Assembly (NCBI GenBank): GCA_023458855.1
Contig: JAEWWQ010000120.1
Span: 1-7,043 of the forward strand
Origin: Bacillota bacterium
GTDB lineage: Bacteria > Bacillota > Clostridia > Lachnospirales > Lachnospiraceae
Direction of reading: 5' to 3'
DNA: 7,043 nucleotides
The stretch's first letter is position 1. Every line of letters begins with the position of its first letter. A program made the translations under genes and the position numbers. A model generated the notes under the pieces. It searched no databases and was not told the DNA's origin. It worked only from the letters and a program-made list of their open reading frames with translations. This document shows, piece after piece, positions 5,871-7,043 of this stretch.

Positions 5871-6605
5871 TTAGACAAGTTCTTTATTTTTAAAGTACAT
5901 GAGTTTAATCTCTGCTAGTACAATATCACTGATCTGTTTCTTTTCTTCGCGGGTCATGGCAGATATGTCGATTGGCTTTCCGTATTCAATTACGACATGT
6001 GTTTTCCTGATTTTAGGAAAATGATCTTCGAAAATATCAGCGGCATTATTAATTGCAATCGGGATGATTGGGCATTTGGCTTTTTCAGCAATTTTAAAGC
6101 TTCCCTGATGAAAGGGTAAAAAAGTATCATTCTGCTTGTTTCTGGTGCCTTCCGGGAAGATGCATATTGAGATTCCAGATTGAACCGATTCAACAGCAGT
6201 CAGTATTGTCTTCATACCTTCTTTTAAGTTTTCACGGTCCAGGAACAGACAATGCAGATTCTTCATCCAGATATTTAAAAGCGGAATTTTCTTCATCTGT
6301 ACTTTTGCCACGTAACCGGTAGGCCGCGGGACACGTGTATAGGTAAGCAGGATGTCAAAATAACTCCTGTGATTACCGATGTAAAGTACGGGAACATCTT
6401 TAGGAACATTTTCCTCTCCCAGAACAGTAACTTGTACGCCGCTTAAAAAGAGACATACGCGAAAGGCCCAATTGACTATGGCAAGAGAGCTTCTATTTTT
6501 CATATTCATATTGAATCTGCCAATCACCCATTCTGCAATCATAAGGGGTATGCTAAAGATTAAAAATAAGCCGACAAAAACAGCTACAAGTAGAAAGCGA
6601 ATCAT
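5871..6605 (-). CDS. plsC: 1-acyl-sn-glycerol-3-phosphate acyltransferase (PlsC family)
   Basis: PlsC-type enzymes transfer an acyl chain to lysophosphatidic acid at the inner membrane face, giving phosphatidic acid for phospholipid synthesis. The 244-residue protein has an N-terminal membrane segment (about 4-28) and the acyltransferase motifs in order: NHRSYFD (78-84, catalytic His79 and Asp84 of HX4D), GYVAKVQMKKIPLL (97-110), FLDREN (121-126), FPEGTR (150-155, glycerol-phosphate binding), and CPIIPIAI (178-185). The length fits the family. The ATG at 6605-6603 is preceded on its strand by AAGGATGG (6620-6613). It converges on murF and diverges from the lipoprotein gene at 6792, so it is probably transcribed alone from the promoter at 6705-6733. 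No intrinsic terminator of its own is evident right after the stop; the inverted-repeat element may serve. Exact acyl-acceptor specificity cannot be read from sequence. Confidence 0.94.
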   Translation of the reverse strand: MIRFLLVAVFVGLFLIFSIPLMIAEWVIGRFNMNMKNRSSLAIVNWAFRVCLFLSGVQVTVLGEENVPKDVPVLYIGNHRSYFDILLTYTRVPRPTGYVAKVQMKKIPLLNIWMKNLHCLFLDRENLKEGMKTILTAVESVQSGISICIFPEGTRNKQNDTFLPFHQGSFKIAEKAKCPIIPIAINNAADIFEDHFPKIRKTHVVIEYGKPIDISAMTREEKKQISDIVLAEIKLMYFKNKELV

Positions 6606-6667
6606 GAATAACCATCCTTTTTGATATAGATTTTAGTATTAGGGCATCCTATGCTTAAGAGTTAATC

Positions 6668-6703
6668 AGGTTACTATAAAGCCGTAAGGCTAAATAGCAA
6701 CTT
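6668..6703 (-). promoter_or_regulatory. Imperfect palindrome forming a hairpin at the plsC leader 5' end
   Basis: Read on the - strand, CTAT-TT-AGCC-TTAC-GGCT-TT-ATAG (6697-6674) forms a hairpin with a symmetric internal loop; GTT/AAC extends it in DNA. The predicted plsC start near 6698 puts this hairpin at or within a base or two of the transcript's 5' end, where it could protect the RNA. It could equally be an operator, since the dyad sits just downstream of the -10. Confidence 0.4.
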
Positions 6704-6704
6704 A

Positions 6705-6733
6705 ATTATAGCTGACCACAGTAGTAAAATCAA
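6705..6733 (-). promoter_or_regulatory. Sigma-A promoter for plsC
   Basis: On the - strand TTGATT (6733-6728, four of six matches to TTGACA) and a perfect TATAAT (6710-6705) are separated by exactly 17 bases. Transcription should start near 6698, giving a leader of about 93 bases to the ATG at 6605. A second, poorer pair downstream (TTGCTA, 16 bases, TATAGT) overlaps the leader hairpin. This is the best vegetative promoter in the window. Confidence 0.7.
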
Positions 6734-6754
6734 TAGGCATAGAATAGGGAGAAA

Positions 6755-6768
6755 ACTAATAAATTAGT
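6755..6768. repeat. Short inverted repeat before the lipoprotein gene
   Basis: ACTAAT-AA-ATTAGT is an inverted repeat with 6-bp arms, 9 bases upstream of the AAGGA ribosome site (6778-6782) of the next gene. It may be an operator for that gene, or a weak RNA hairpin. The region holds no convincing + strand sigma-A promoter; TAGAAT at 6740-6745 is a -10-like hexamer without a good -35. Confidence 0.25.
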
Positions 6769-6791
6769 AAAAAGAAAAAGGATATGTGAGA

Positions 6792-7043
6792 ATGCAGAAA
6801 ATAGTGAAAACCATTCTTTTCTTTATGGTGCTGTGCGGGATACTTGCGGGATGTGGTAATACAGGAAAAGAAGTTCAGAAAGAGAAGGACCTTGACTATA
6901 CAGTAGTAACAGCGGAACAGATTCCGGAGGAACTAAAGGTAAATCTGGAGGAAAGAAAAGCAGAAGCTTTTAAGATTACTTATGTAGATGAAGGATATCT
7001 TTACATTTGCGTCGGATACGGGGAACAGCCGACAGGCGGATAT
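6792..7043 (+). CDS. Lipoprotein with start of a PrcB-type domain; 3' end outside the window
   Basis: An open frame from ATG 6792 continues through the right edge (84 codons, no stop). The product begins with a lipoprotein signal: basic start, hydrophobic core (about 7-18), and lipobox L18-A-G-C21, then a short Lys/Glu-rich linker. From about residue 38 the sequence looks like a small folded domain ending at the edge in GYGEQPTGGY (75-84). The G-x-x-PTGGY signature is typical of the PrcB C-terminal domain, a domain of small secreted proteins named for a subunit of a Treponema protease complex. The match is partial because the domain is cut. Function is unknown; it is likely an extracytoplasmic lipoprotein. 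AAGGA at 6778-6782, 9 bases before the ATG, supports the start. It is divergent from plsC. Confidence 0.75.
   Translation, partial: MQKIVKTILFFMVLCGILAGCGNTGKEVQKEKDLDYTVVTAEQIPEELKVNLEERKAEAFKITYVDEGYLYICVGYGEQPTGGY

Noticed and set aside
6641..6742. Cyclic-di-GMP (GEMM) riboswitch-like string around AAAGCCGTAAGGCTAA
   Set aside because: Only the short AAAGCC...GGCTAA part resembles the motif; the conserved GACGC segment and terminal GGTTACCGA-type segment are absent, and the region holds a strong opposite-strand promoter.
1..7043. CRISPR arrays, tRNA or rRNA genes, transposase or phage genes
   Set aside because: No regularly spaced direct repeats, cloverleaf or rRNA sequence, and no transposase or phage protein were seen on either strand.

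Overview
The window reads as chromosomal DNA of a spore-forming, low-to-moderate GC Firmicute, most likely a gut clostridium of the Lachnospiraceae type. The reasons are a SpoIID/SpoIIQ sporulation pair, strong AGGAGG-type ribosome sites, A/T-rich codon use, and a clostridial style of Ddl and MurF. The genus assignment is inference; no rRNA or marker gene is present.

Layout. (1) Positions 1-1473 hold the end of spoIID (the peptidoglycan lytic transglycosylase of engulfment) followed by a SpoIIQ-like LytM/M23 membrane protein whose zinc-ligand and active-site positions are all substituted. Between them lies a sigma-F-like promoter that overlaps a 9-bp hairpin burying the spoIIQ ribosome binding site. 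(2) After a 15-bp stem-loop, positions 1606-5596 form a compact + strand run: a GH9-like lipoprotein that appears to have lost the catalytic residues of the family, then ddl (D-Ala-D-Ala ligase) 14 bases later, then murF, which overlaps ddl by ATGA. A terminator hairpin covers the murF stop codon. (3) Positions 5615-5870, between convergent genes, hold a 222-bp nested inverted-repeat element (a 25-bp outer arm with one mismatch, a 22-bp perfect inner arm, a structured core). It is a MITE-like repeat or a structured RNA and has no recognisable gene. (4) plsC (acyl-glycerophosphate acyltransferase) lies on the - strand with a well-formed sigma-A promoter and a hairpin near the predicted start of its leader. 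(5) A divergent lipoprotein with the start of a PrcB-type domain runs off the right edge.

Together the genes serve the cell envelope: spore engulfment (SpoIID, SpoIIQ), synthesis of D-Ala-D-Ala and its addition to UDP-MurNAc-tripeptide (Ddl, MurF), and phospholipid synthesis (PlsC). The points most worth a second look are the spoIID-spoIIQ junction, where promoter and hairpin geometry could confine SpoIIQ translation to forespore transcripts; the apparently dead GH9 lipoprotein placed directly before ddl-murF; and the nested inverted-repeat element.
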